This document shows, piece after piece, positions 1 through 18,027 of a stretch of DNA of 64,000 nucleotides (within the stretch, counting starts at the first letter, position 1; each line of letters begins with the position of its first letter). The stretch is from Cladopsammia gracilis (lineage: Eukaryota > Cnidaria > Anthozoa > Scleractinia > Dendrophylliidae): contig JAJGOT010000194.1 in NCBI GenBank assembly GCA_022457155.1, positions 447,001 through 511,000 of the forward strand, read 5' to 3'. Both the position numbers and the translations under genes were made by a program. The notes below the pieces were generated by a model that saw nothing but the letters and a program-made list of their open reading frames with translations, made no database searches and was not told where the DNA came from.

Positions 1-98
1 ATTTACAAACCATTTTGATTTTTGTTTTCCTTATGAATCTCAGACAAAGGAAAATAACAACTAAACTGGTTTGAAAATTTTCAAACCAAAGAAAAATT
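1..98. repeat. Short inverted-repeat element, GGTTTGAAA family
   Basis: The window opens in a short repeat ending in TTTGAAAATTTTCAAACC. Related blocks rich in AACTGGTTTGAAATTTTC occur near 46737-46862, 58497-58590 and 59285-59375. The copy near 46.7 kb also shares the stretch around ATGAATCTCAGACAAAGGA. It looks like a small non-autonomous element or a degraded foldback repeat; the class is not known. Confidence 0.4.
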
Positions 99-1473
99 TA
101 ACTCACAACAATTGTATTACACAGGTATACACTATAGGGCCTTCTGTACTTTATGTTACAGCAGTAGTTATTGCACAGCTGTTTCAGTTACTAGTATATA
201 CATGTAAATGCGATCTTACAGTGTTTAATGAGATTTTACTGCCTGGTCAGTGAAATATAGTTAATGGAATATGACTCTGATCTTGTTTTCTATGCACATT
301 GAACTATTATTAATGCTACTGTCAGTGTATCCAAGTTTCCATGGTCAAAAAACTCAAGAGTTCTGTTGTACCTCTAGTTAAGATAAAATTTTACAACTCT
401 GTTCTCTTAAACCTTTTCCCGCTGACAAATTTAAGAAATGTAAAATGATTGCGACTCCGAAAAATATCTTGCAAACTTAAAATGTATAAGTACAAGCAAG
501 AAAACGACAAAGTAAAACAAAAGTAAACATAATATTTCAGTTCTTATTACAAGACCTTGATCTGATTTGAGAACTTACCTACTTGCATACTTAATTAATT
601 AATTAATCATTGTAATTAATAAATAAATAAATAAAATAATAAAGATTATAATTTTATCAAACTTATATTTTAAAGTGCCCCTATGATCAAATTTTTGATT
701 TTCATTTTTTTACATTTTTGTGTACTATTAGACTTTCTTACTCATCTTGCCAAATTTCAATCCATTACAAACATCAGAAGTCATTTTATTTTAACATTTA
801 TTTCCGAGAATTTACGGCCGCCATTAATCAACCTTGTTCCAAGGCTTTGTTGCGAATGGGAGAAAGTGACGTCAAAGACTCAAACATACCTCACGGGTTG
901 AAATTATAATAACAATAAGTATTAAAAATCACGCGAAAAGCAACAAAAACTTTGGACTTGTTCTTCGTGCAATTTTCTATGCTGATTGTTATAATTTGAT
1001 CATAGCTGCACTTTAAGTTTGCAATATGTTTTTTCGGAGTCAGAATCATTTTATATTTCTGTTCTCTTAAGAATGGTATATCATTGCTTTGCATTGACTG
1101 AAAGAATTAAGGCCTCATAATAAGTGTTCAGTATTACAGCCATTTCTACCAGCTGTGTTAGCAGACATTGTCCAGGTGCAAAAGTTCGAGCATTCTGTTC
1201 AAGCTAGAAAGCTTGATGCTTGCATTTATACCAGTGGGTCACCTTGGTGTCCACTGATTCAACATGCAGGATAAATAAAGTTGTTATTATTATTTTTATT
1301 GTTTTAATTATTATTAAGGTTCACGTAAGTAATTCATTTGCACACTAATCAGCATTTTTCACTAACAGTAAAGACTCCACAGTCTCGTATACAAATCTGC
1401 TAGAGTGCAGATTTGATTTAGTCAGAGGTTAATTATTTGTTGTATTACCGGTATGTTGTTTTAATTTTGGTAG
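99..1473. other. Intronic or upstream sequence of IDH3A
   Basis: No exon is recognisable here. The IDH3A coding segment preceding GPLET (it should end in something like GLKG) was searched for and not found, so the 5' exons probably lie left of the window. The stretch contains short AT repeats (AATT/AAAT runs near 590-650) and a repeat boundary with the motif AAAGTGCCCCTATGA near 674. That boundary resembles the ends of the element at 43.6-44.2 kb. Confidence 0.5.
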
Positions 1474-7713
<6,240 letters not shown>

Positions 7714-7972
7714 TTAACATCATTGAATTTATCCAGCTGGTTTTGGAGTTTATTGATGAGACTGGTGATTTCTTTTGAGGAACTGAACCATTTTATCCTT
7801 TGGTTATAAAGATGTCATATTTACTATTGTCTGCGGTTGAATTATTCCCAAACATTGATTTGTTTGTCTTCTTAGTATCGAAATTTTGCATAAAAAATGT
7901 ATTTACAATGTTATTGTTTTTACTATTTACTGCTACCCTCTGTCTTAAAATCTCGTTATCTGTTAGAAATTT

Positions 7973-8262
7973 TATAGAGCGGTTTTCAATTGAGCGTTGA
8001 AAGTTATTTCGCGATTACTTTGGTTTCGCATTGCTACGCTTTGATTGGCTAAAAAATCTCGTGCTACTCTATCAACCAATCAAAAGTAAATCCAAAACCA
8101 ATCGTGACTTCCTCGCACGCGTTTTCCCGCGCTTGGCGTCGGCGACATGTCTTTGATTCGAGCTCTGATTGGTTCGTTGGATTGTCTGCGCGTCTGTTGT
8201 GATTTGTCAGAGTAATTGCTTTGGTTTTTGTTTTACGACACTCAATTGAAAACCGCTCTATA
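7973..8262. mobile_element. MITE, TATAGAGCGGTTTTCAATTG family
   Basis: 290-bp element with inverted ends TATAGAGCGGTTTTCAATTG and its complement. The interior has the conserved GATTGGCTAAAAAATCTCG and ACGCGTTTTCCCGCGCTTGG stretches and no coding capacity. A second copy at 34.74-35.34 kb is interrupted by another element. A truncated piece at 24758-24830 marks the right end of the IDH3A duplication. It lies just downstream of the IDH3A stop. Confidence 0.8.
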
Positions 8263-8760
8263 CCATTAACTCATTCCCAGCTTTGTTATTTCTGTGCCTT
8301 TTTCAGCTCTAAAACTAACTTGTTTTCACAAAACTGGAAAATTGATGTCTTTTGTTCTCTCTTCTCAGTGGCATTCTTTTTATAAATGAGTTGTACATTC
8401 AATTTGGCAGATGATTTGCCGTTTGTACTGAAATGTTCTTTGTCGATTTATGTGATAATTGTCATTAGTTAAGATTTATCTAAGATCTATAAGAAGATTA
8501 CGACAAATTATACTTTAAATTGTACATTAAAAAATAAATACATTCATTTGTCGACTCCATAATGTAACATTATAATGTTTTCCATCTTCGCTCGAAATTC
8601 TGTTTACGAACAACACTCTTAATACACCCTTCTGTTACGGACACCTCACTTAATCCTTGTAAGACCCCCGTATATTTTTGATAATAAAAGAAAACGTTGT
8701 AATACGGCCGCTCTGTATGACAGCCATACGAGATAATGGTCATAACAATACCTCCTCCCT

Positions 8761-8853
8761 AAGGCCTTATCCGCGATTATTTCATCACCCTTCACGCGGG
8801 GACGAGGTTGCCGGGTCATTTCGCATTTTGAAGTGAAATATAAGTCGGAATAT
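8761..8853 (+). repeat. Left direct repeat flanking a minisatellite
   Basis: A ~93-bp block starting AAGGCCTTATCC and containing CATTTCGCATTTTGAAGTG recurs at 9315-9407 in the same orientation with a few substitutions. The two copies bracket the 10-bp minisatellite. The stretch 8263-8760 before it shows no gene. Confidence 0.75.
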
Positions 8854-9063
8854 ACAAAGTTGTCCTAATAGAAATATGCAGAAGCCAGACGTTTTAGAAA
8901 GATGGCCATTGAAAACGTCAGGATAACTGTTTCACTACTTCTGCCCCTAAGTTTGCGCCTTGGAACTGAATCGCATATGTTGGCCCCCTGTGATGGTTAA
9001 CAGAGTCACACTGTGTATACTCGTGATGTGTATTTTTGCGTGAATGGAAGGTAATACGTGGGT

Positions 9064-9314
9064 GCGCGCAGAAGAACGCAGAAGAACACGAGCGCAGAAG
9101 AGCGCAAAAGAACACAAGAGCGCAGATCGCAGAAGAGCACAGAAAATCACAGAAGAGCGCAAAAGAGCACAGAAAATCACAGAAGAGCGCAAAAGAGCAC
9201 AGAAGAGCGCAGAAGAACGCAGAAGAGCGCAGAAGAACACGGAAGATCACAGAAGAGCGCAGAAGAGTACAGAAGATCACAGAAGAGCACAGAAGAACAC
9301 GAGCGCAAAAGAGC
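9064..9314 (+). repeat. 10-bp-period minisatellite (GAGCGCAGAA)
   Basis: About 25 imperfect units of GAGCGCAGAA, GAACGCAGAA, GAGCACAGAA and ATCACAGAA. The period of 10 is not a multiple of 3, so three + frames and one - frame stay open and give low-complexity Arg/Glu/Lys peptides. These open frames are compositional and not genes. Confidence 0.85.
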
Positions 9315-9407
9315 AAGGCCTTATCCGGGATGATTTCATCATGCTTCACGTGGGGACGAGGTTCCCGGGTCATTTCGCATTTTGAAGTGAAATATATGTC
9401 GGAATAA
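9315..9407 (+). repeat. Right direct repeat flanking a minisatellite
   Basis: Partner of 8761-8853, about 93 bp, same orientation. It suggests the minisatellite grew between the halves of a tandem duplication, or inside a repeat with terminal direct copies. Past it, 9408-9963 holds no recognised gene and probably includes the 3' UTR of the - strand gene. Confidence 0.75.
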
Positions 9408-9963
9408 AAAAAAAGCGCAAATTACAATGAATAAAAAAAGAAAAAGTACTGATCCCATGATTGAGTGAAAATGGCACGAAATTTTAGACCAGGCATTTAG
9501 TGTCACTTGACGCACCCGTTTCGACCAATCGCACGCAAGCGAAAATATTTGATGGATTATTCTTTTTTTTTTTTTAATTATTAGCCATCCACTGTCCGCC
9601 GACCGTCTATCTTTGTACTATCCTTTACACAGTCCCGCCACAGTCCCGAAAAAGAGTAGGGGACGTAGTCTCCGGTGTTGTGGTCTGGTCTCCTTGGGGG
9701 ATTGATATCAATTGGGACGTATGTCCTGTTTCTTTCTTCGGTCACGGCGACAAAAATCGCCACTGTGACAAAAGTGAGTAGATTCGTTTGAGAAATTGTT
9801 TTCAAAACACCAACAATATTGACAACAAAATATCCAGCACTACTACTATTATTCGGTTTATTTATTGTTTTGTATGGTATCACAACCCAATCACATACAA
9901 GTGCAGAGTCATTACAAATTAGCCATAACACTACTTTGATGCCGTGTAAAGAACTTAACACTT

Positions 9964-10990
9964 CTATGCACGGCAAAGGACGAGAACATAAGCATGCTTA
10001 GTGGCATCCGACATGGCGTTGCTGGCAAAGCGGATACCTCTCCCAGCATCCAGCTCATTGGTAGCATGAATCACCAGCCCGTGATTTGGCACGCCGCTCC
10101 TCCAGCGCCGTACTGCTCGGGTGATGTCAAACTCCACAAAACCCCTCGGACGGTAGGGGAAGATGGTAACTGAGCAAGACTGTGGTTCAGCCTCGGCGTC
10201 GTTATTATCCAAACCCAGGTACGCAGTGGACCACGACTGGCTGTTGTCTCTCTTGGTGCTTGTGGCTTGGGATTCAAGCCAGGATTTCTTCACCATGTGC
10301 ACCTAATCAAACATGGAGAACAAAGTCACCTTTTTTTAGATCTTTTTAAAAAGCCAAAACGAAAACCCCATGACAGTTCCTTTTTTATCAATGAAAATCT
10401 TAAAACAATTTGCAGGGGTAGTGAGTGGCGAATTCAAGACTTCGCGAAACTGCGAGATGACCATTTTTTTCTCTGCGAGTCCGAGACATTTGGACTTTTG
10501 TAAATGCGAAATGCGCAACATTGCATAATATTTTGCAAGTCAAAAAGTGTAAGAAAGGGACGGGAACGGGGATTAAAGGGTACGGGAAGCGAGAAGTTAA
10601 GAACCCCTTGACTTCTCCCACTTGAAATAGGTTTGTAACGCGCACCTGCATATAGCGGGGAATGAAGGGGGTGTACTGGATCGAATGCCAGCTCGCCTTG
10701 TGGGCGTACACATAGTACAAGTACATCTTGGCGGATTCGATCTGAGATAAGGCGCAGGTACTGGGAAGGTCTTCAAACTGAACCAGTGAGCGCTTGTTTG
10801 GAAACTGTGGGTGCTTGGACACCAAAAGGTACTGCAGGTAGTTGAAGTTGCTGTATCTCCTTTCCAGCGTGACATCCTGTGTCACGCGAAGTCTGTACAC
10901 AGTTCCTGCGCCAGTGTTCCAACCGGCTTGCGTGACAGAAACAAGTAACGCTACTAACAACACGGCTGATCTGCCAATCATCTTTTTCAT
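9964..10990 (-). CDS. Secreted DNRLRE/TGF-beta-propeptide-like domain protein
   Basis: Two coding exons on the - strand, 10990-10646 (115 codons) and 10302-9964 (112 codons plus stop), join in phase 0 across a GT-AG intron and give 227 residues. The first ~22 residues (MKKMIGRSAVLLVALLVSVT and on) form a classic signal peptide, so secretion is expected. The rest matches the DNRLRE pattern: a RSLVQFEDLP strand, SAKMYLYYVY, VKKSWLES, then GFVEFDITRAVRRWRSG and NHGLVIHA, as in DNRLRE or TGF-beta propeptide jelly-roll folds. Family naming rests on this pattern alone. There is no other domain and no transmembrane segment. An 88-bp 5' UTR intron (11079 to 10992) is possible, with CTCAG|gtatgc and tatag|AATG borders; the ATG would follow it by one base. 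The role is unknown; surface or extracellular-matrix binding is a guess. Confidence 0.8.
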
Positions 10991-11079
10991 TCTATAGGTG
11001 AAATGTTTTAAAAAAAATTATTTTAAAATTCTAAACTACAAAGCTACGAAGCGAGGGTATTTAGCGTGGAATTGCATAC

Positions 11080-14000
11080 CTGAGAAGTGATATTGCATGG
11101 CATCCACGTAGGGCCATGTTTGTGTACTTTCTTTGTATAATATGTATACTTTCTTTTAAAATAGTGAGCTTTGATTTGAAGCGAAAAATTGAGACGTGCT
11201 ATTCACAAATGATATATTTATCTAGAATGAATTCCTGTTCTTCCCAATTTTAACCAAAATCAAGTGAACTTTTGTAGAGAGTGAAGAAGCCATTCACACT
11301 GCAGTCCTACAAGAAGCGAGTGAGCTACCGGCGAAAACAGACACTTCATGCTAAGAAAATCAACAAAGAAGTTATAAAAACAAGCATACTGTACTGAGCT
11401 CATTGAAAGTAATTTCTATTATACACCGAAACGGCCGCCCGGTTGCTTTAAACATGAAATAAACAAAGATGCCGTGCCGTCCGTAGAAGAGGCGAACTTT
11501 CTTATTTCAAAACCAAAACTTTTATCCCAACTCCTGTCTTGAAGAGCCTAAGAAATCCGGTGTAAAAAGTATAAGAGGTGCAACAGGCAATAATGTTAAG
11601 TAATAATATTAGTGGTCTGGTATTCTTAGAAATCGGAGTCGCGAAGATTAAAGAGAGAATAAAAATATTCCTGGTCGAGCGGAGATACGTTTCCGGATCC
11701 TTCGTCGTCAACTTGTGAATTGAAGTGATCGACTGCGATAAGATAGAGACAGATATTCGCAAAGTTTTTAAAAAAACTTTACTTGAACTAATAAAAAATA
11801 TTCTGGAAAAAACTTTATCAGTGAAAAAAAATTCAACTTTCAGTACTAATAAATCGGCAGAATTGTTTCGCCAGATTTGTGCCCATATATTAGTTTACAG
11901 TCGATAATCCAGGCGTTAAGTTTGTGGCGCGCGAAAGAAAAATCGAATACAAGAGAAAAAACGAGGGGAGGCTTTTCGCTGCTCCTCCCCACACTCTAAA
12001 CGCCTGGAACAAGCTAGGGAAGCAAGGAAGATTTATAAAAGACAATTTTCATACATAAATTAAATAAATGCAAATTTATCTAAGGATTAATGAAACAAAC
12101 CATTTGAAATCTCTGCAGGAGTTGAATTCTATTTAGATAAATTAACCGATCATTAAAACAAAATTTATGCTTTCTTTATTTTTTTTTATAACAGAGTCTG
12201 TAACAAATACCCTGAATGAGCACGGCCGGCATCATTCACCGCCGAACTTCACGCATTAGCTATATATATAAACATGACCTGGGGTGCTGACTTTACAATA
12301 GAAACCCGTTTACTCGAACTCCCAACGGAAACAAAAAAAAAACGTTTAGCGGGGGTTCGAGTTAGCGGAGTTGGTGTTGAATTTCATACCCGGCTGTTTA
12401 GTGAGATAAAAAATAACGTGTCAGTGGTTTTATCATCTATATTGACCTCCATTCACAATCACGAATCATTTTGGTACAATTAGTTTGTTTTAACTGTTTT
12501 AGAAGAGCCTTTTGATAAGAAAGTTTAGTTTGGGATTTTAGCCAAAATTAAAACAAAGGCTGAGATCAAGTAAAGGACATTTTCATTCATTTCAATACAG
12601 CTGAATAAGTGGTCCTAAATACGTGCATAAAATATTCGCTATAATGCCACCATGGAGTTATCGGCGAGTGTGATCGGCGTCGTTTTGCAAGCAAAAGCGA
12701 AACAAATTTGGGTTTTATTGTTTGTTGCTGTTTTACGTAAGTGTTTGCCCTCAAGTAACGTACATTACAAATACAAATTGTCGCTGTCAAGGCAACTTTA
12801 TCGACAAACAGCCCTAGAATTCCCTTCGATTCACAATAACCTGTTAGGAATCACCTCAGCGGTATTTTGACCGGCACGAGTATAGGCTATGCGTAGCCTC
12901 TTGTTGTTGAAGTTTTTGAATTGTTGTGCACATTGTTGCTTAGCATTGCGGAACAGAATCACGGATTTTTTTTTATTTTCACTGTGAAATGTCTGGATGT
13001 CCTAAGCCGCCATATCATGATTCCCGTTCCGCTTATGAACTGATAAAAGACGATCACGGAGTCAACGGTTACGGTCATGCTAGACACAGTGTATACAGTA
13101 AATGTTTAGCTATATAGAGCCTTTTTTTCTGTGGGAAAAGTTAGCAGTGAACTAATATGGTAGACTAATAATAATTTATAATTAATATCAAATGTTAATG
13201 CTGAAAACTAAAAGAAAAACGCGAAAACGTTGCTAAACTAAAGAGTTTCTGGAGATTGGAAAAAATAGACATGCAAGGTATCACATCTATGTAGAACAAA
13301 ATATTCCAACAAAAAATACATAACGTTTGAAACCGGCTGCTTTTAAATCGAATGAAAGAAATAAAGTACCTGCCAGAAAGTTGTTCAGTCGCACCTAAAG
13401 AATTCAGCCACAGCGTCCTGAAGAAAAGAAAAAGGCCATAAACATTTTAGTTAAGAACCCTGCAGTAGGTTTGCCACTGAATCAACGATGCTTACCTTGC
13501 TTTATCTGAGAATATACTGAATAAATACGAAGTAGACAGTGTGTTAAATACAACAAGGAACTGAATTAGATGCATTTTCATTGGTTCATGTATGTTTTCT
13601 TTCTCCGCCGTTATTGATGTCTGGAAAAATACTTGGAATTTTGTTTTTATCCGCTGTTGCTGATACTGAACAATACGATAAATGAAACGAAAACAACGTT
13701 TTCACTAGTGATGTAAACATGAGCATAAGCGGAAGCATAACAATGCTTATGGATTTCGCTTATCCTTATGTCGCTAGTGAAAACCAGGCTTTATACTGCG
13801 CTTAATACCTACTGAAAGTTTTAGCTCTGGAAATAAAATACCATTCCGACACTGAGTTAATTAAACGGTTATCGGGCAACTGAATGAGTACAATGTTATG
13901 CAAATTAGTTGGTTAGTAAGGCAGCCACCATGACTCACCATTTCTCAGCATTTCTTCATGTAGGCTAGGTGACTCCAAAACGAAGACCAGAGACTTATTA

Positions 14001-14540
14001 ATTAATTTTAGGTCTGTCAAAAAACGCTTTGTCAGACGCCAAGAGAAACGAAATTAACTGGGGAGTCTTTGTTTTGTAGAAAAACAAAGTAAAAACGAAG
14101 ACCCTCGCTTAAACGCTTTGTTGGACGCCAAGAGAAACAAAATTAACGGCAAGAGCTTTTTGCGGTCTGGGCTGAGGCAAATTAAAATTTTCGGACACGT
14201 TCAAAATCCATCAACCGACACTTTAATTGTGTCTGAAACAAATGTTTTTATACTTAAGATAACTTAATTAGAGCTTGCGGTCAAATATTTGATCAACCTG
14301 TCAAATCGGTCACATCGGAAATCAAAAATCAGTGCAAAAATGAATATTAAAAACTTCGTATTTCACATGAAATTGCTTGGCGTATAAAAAAGCTTCTTGT
14401 TTTAGTTTGAAATATGCAGGAACAAAAACAAAGGAATAGAAGAAAGGCCTTCTAAATCTTAATCCTTACATAACAGCTACTGGCCTATAGCGATAGAACG
14501 GTTAGCAATCGACTGTAAGAGGGGGTAAATAGAGGTATGC
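11080..14540. other. Non-genic stretch with transposon-end fragments
   Basis: No supported exon. Near 12290-12400 there are Tigger-like terminal fragments (GAAACCCGTTTACTCGAA and its near complement GGGGTTCGAGTTAGCGG). At 12665-12900 lies a dispersed repeat ending in ATAGGCTATGCGTAGCCTC, also seen near 16.99-17.03 and 45.64-45.93 kb. Near 13710-13795 a short foldback uses the motif TTTTCACTAGTGATG and its complement. Near 14010-14150 a ~90-bp segment with AAACGCTTTGT(C/T)(A/G)GACGCCAA is duplicated in tandem. Confidence 0.5.
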
Positions 14541-14547
14541 AAATACG

Positions 14548-15421
14548 CCCGGCGTATCCAATCGAACAAAATCGAACCAAAAATCAATCGAATCCAATCG
14601 AACACCAATCGTTCGATTGGGTTCGGTAATCGAACAAAATCGAACATCTATTTTGCTGTGAGTTCGATTTTCGAACCAATCGAACACAATCGAACCAATC
14701 GAACACAATCGAACACAATCAAACTCAATCGGATTCGATTTTGTTCGGAATCCATGTCTTGATAAGTAAATCACGCAGGACTAATCATAATCAACTTTTA
14801 TTGAATGGAATAAATAGAAAAACGTCCAAATATCGAACTGAATGTCAATGTTTAGTAATATATATTTTGTAGCAGAGAACAAAACGACGGTAAAATAATG
14901 AAATGCACTTTCGTTTACATTTCTATGTTAGAAGGAAGGATATGGTTTCTGCCCTGTTTGTCACCGTTACACTCAAAAAGAAGTTGCACTATTTCATTCA
15001 CTGCAACACAGGCAGTGGTGTTCAATATGTGAAGAATCATTATTAGTAGCCAAAACGCTGCCGCCATCAGTCTGTCCAAGTCCTCGAGGGGCGAGGGCGG
15101 CTAAAAGCGACGTTGACAGGAGAAGAGCAATTTCCAGCATGACAACAATTACATTGGAGGAAGTGCTTACTATTTAATTAACATGGATGACAAAAATAGC
15201 AAGTGATAATAATCGAACGTTCGATTGAGTTCGATGGTTGGTTGTTCGGTAATCGAACGTTCGATTGGGTTCGATTGTTCACTGTTCGGTAATCGAACGT
15301 TCGATTTTGTTCGATTGACCAAATTTTATTGTGAGTTCGATTTCGTTCGATTACCGAACCCAATCGAACGATTGGTGTTCGATTGGGTTCGATTACCGAA
15401 CGTTCGATTGGATACGCCGGG
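14548..15421. mobile_element. 874-bp DNA element packed with CAATCGAAC motifs
   Basis: Inverted termini CCCGGCGTATCCAATCGAAC and complement, with AAATACG on both sides (14541-14547 and 15422-15428) as a perfect 7-bp target duplication. Both subterminal regions carry many copies of CAATCGAAC/GTTCGATTG in both orientations, probably transposase-binding repeats; the centre is plain AT-rich DNA. There is no coding capacity, and the open frames in it follow from the repeats. A TSD of 7-8 bp with dense subterminal repeats would fit a hAT-like non-autonomous element, but that is inference. Confidence 0.85.
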
Positions 15422-15428
15422 AAATACG

Positions 15429-18020
15429 TCAATCCGTTACATTTTCATAGCCGAATCTGTCGATCTGCAAAATTTATGCTCAAATCCGAATTCGCAAACT
15501 ATTTGTGAACTTTTAAGTTGTAATAAAAATCTCCTGGAATCCTAGTAAATGCCATGTATGAGAATTATTTTACTAAAAGATCTTCCTGAGTTTTCTCACG
15601 CATTGCGAGTGACATCGACTAAATATTTACTGTCTGACTGTGTGTGATCTCGGTTTTGCCAAAAACACTACAACAGCTCTGAAAAGAGGCCCTGCCAGCT
15701 TCACGTCGCTGTCGGAAATTGAACGAACATAGTTTGTCGGAATTTTAGAAAAGGTGGATAATGGTACGTTACATAAAGAAACGCCTACAGTTCTACAATA
15801 GCTTAGTTATCGTTCGGTGCGTTTGGAGTTTGTGCGTTTGGAGTTGCGTAAATGATGTATAACGCGATGCTCAAGAGACCCTCAAGGGTCCTCAAGGACC
15901 TCATATTGGTGAAAAAATATGCCAAACCACCGTTCTTTGTCGCTAATTCTCGGCTTTGATGTCGCTGTCGGAATTGTGCCGAGTAAGATTGTCTTTTGTC
16001 GCAATTTCATTTTACGTGCTGTCGCTACTTTTTGGGTCATGTCGCCTGTCGAAATTTACCCTGGCAGGGCCTCTGAAAAGGTTTAAGATTCAAGATCTGA
16101 ACCACATAAGAAGCAAAAAGCCAAATTCTGGGCCCAAAAATGGGATAAATCTGTAATCCGCTGCACTGAAGGATACAAATCCGGGAAAAATTATCTAGAT
16201 ATCCGCCGACCAGTACATTTACCCGGCTCCCCTATAGGTTTCCCACTCACTGATCATGAAGTGCACTTTACAATATAAAATTACGCTTACTTTGCCCCAA
16301 AGTCCGAGCATACTTACCTTGTATATATGACAGAGGAGTATTCAGAGGTGCGCGTTTTCGCTGACGATGAATACAATAAACCTTCCAATAACTTGGGCCA
16401 AAGACACAAGGTTCACTGTCCATTTTCTTGTTTTTTTTTCGTGTTACATTAGTAGTGCAAATTTATGCACGCTCAAGGCGGCTGGGTGACTAATTCGAGA
16501 AAGACTATAAATTTTCGCGGTAGAGTAAAATTCTTCAGTCTTCGCAATTGTATGTGCTTATTACTGTTTTACGTATAAGTGTTTGCTCTCAATTCACATA
16601 CCCTATTTATTTGCCAATTAAAGCTGATTTAATTTTGGCTGTGAGCTAAGATCCGCAACTCGAACAACTTATAAAGCTGAGATATCAACTGCTAATATAC
16701 TGCTCAATCATTTAGCTTCATTTTGATCAATGCGCGCTAGCGTTTGTCAAAACTCTTCCAAAGTTGTTGTTTAAGGGAGTCCTCCCTTTCCCCCGGGATG
16801 AAAATGTTAGTCAAAGGAAAGACGGTGGGCCGCTAATTGCCAAAAAAACTGCCTATAATCGGCAGTTTCACGGCTGTAAGTCGTGATAAGGATTTACTTA
16901 ATTAATTTATTTTTTCTCCAAAAAATGAATTGGAAATGAACTGAAAGATAAATTGAATTTATTTGTTGCTCGTTCACGCGAAACATCAAAATATCACCCG
17001 GAATAGCCTACGCCTAGCCTCTTGTTTAATATTTTTAATTTTACCAGGAGTAGTAATGGGCTCCTGTTTTTACTGATTATTCAGTCTGTGTCACCTTCGA
17101 GCTCTAGCGTATGGAAAGAATTGCTTCAAAACGGCATACTGCAAGTTTTGTATAAGATTTTTTTTTTATTTCTTTGGCCCAGTCGATGACAATATCATCG
17201 ATTGCCATCGATTTCTATTGAAAACTGATAACAATCGCTGCAATAGAAAAATCGCAAATTTTCCTGCCGTCGATTATTATGGGAAATACCCATGATGCAA
17301 CATTTTGCTTGAAAGGGCCGCGAGCGCGAGCTGCTGATCAAAATCCACAAAACTATGACGTATCTAACGTAAACAATGGAAGCTTATTAAACAGTTTTCT
17401 GCAAAACACCGATGACTTGACTGATGTAGTTCTGATATCTGTTTCGAAAAGGTTCTTCCACAGCATGATACTGTCTAAGTACCTTTTTGACAAAGATTCA
17501 GCTACCTTGCTACAGAGGCGTATCATACTTCAACAAAGGTAAGCTTAATTTGTTTTTTTACGGTTTCTTTCATCGGGAAAAGAGTTTGGGAAACAACAAG
17601 ATCGTCTGCCTTATATAATGAGTGCCTTTTCGGACTTTTCGAGTTGCAAATTAAAGATAAAATACAGCTGAATCTTTCATAGGTGATCACCTCGGGATTT
17701 CGAAACAGTGGTCGTTACTAGAGTTGGTCGTCGAGTACGAGATGAATTCTCGGGGTAAGCGAACATTCACTAAAAAGGCTGAAGTTAGGCACCTACCTAA
17801 GGCAGCCGTTGTAACATGTCAAAACGATTAAGTATATATTAATACCGTGTTTCTGATAACAGTGTAAATGCCATGAATCTACATACAATGTTCGCTTCGA
17901 TAAAATGAACGTTTCCTTTTTTAACATGTACAACGTCTTTTAAGCAACTGTTTGGAGTTTCACTTTTATTGAAATCTCATGAGCAATTCCGCTTATTATG
18001 TTAGCGGTTTTTCTCATTAG
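15429..18020. other. Non-genic stretch with one weak exon candidate
   Basis: No secure gene. An open stretch at 17279-17538 (+) runs into a plausible donor (CAACAAAG|gtaagc) and reads in part DLTDVVLISVSKRFF, which weakly recalls the start of a BTB domain. No partner exon was found, so it is not called as a gene. A repeat fragment ending TAGCCTACGCCTAGCCTC lies near 16.99-17.03 kb. Confidence 0.4.
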
Positions 18021-18027
18021 TTCTCAG

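Noticed and set aside
8918..9407. Long open frames on both strands (up to 151 codons)
   Set aside because: They run through the 10-bp minisatellite in several frames at once and give low-complexity peptides.
14502..15545. Arg/Asn-rich open frames in both orientations
   Set aside because: They consist of the CAATCGAAC motif array of a transposon.
17279..17542. Possible BTB-domain exon with a good donor
   Set aside because: Similarity is weak and no partner exon was found; left as a remark in the region entry.
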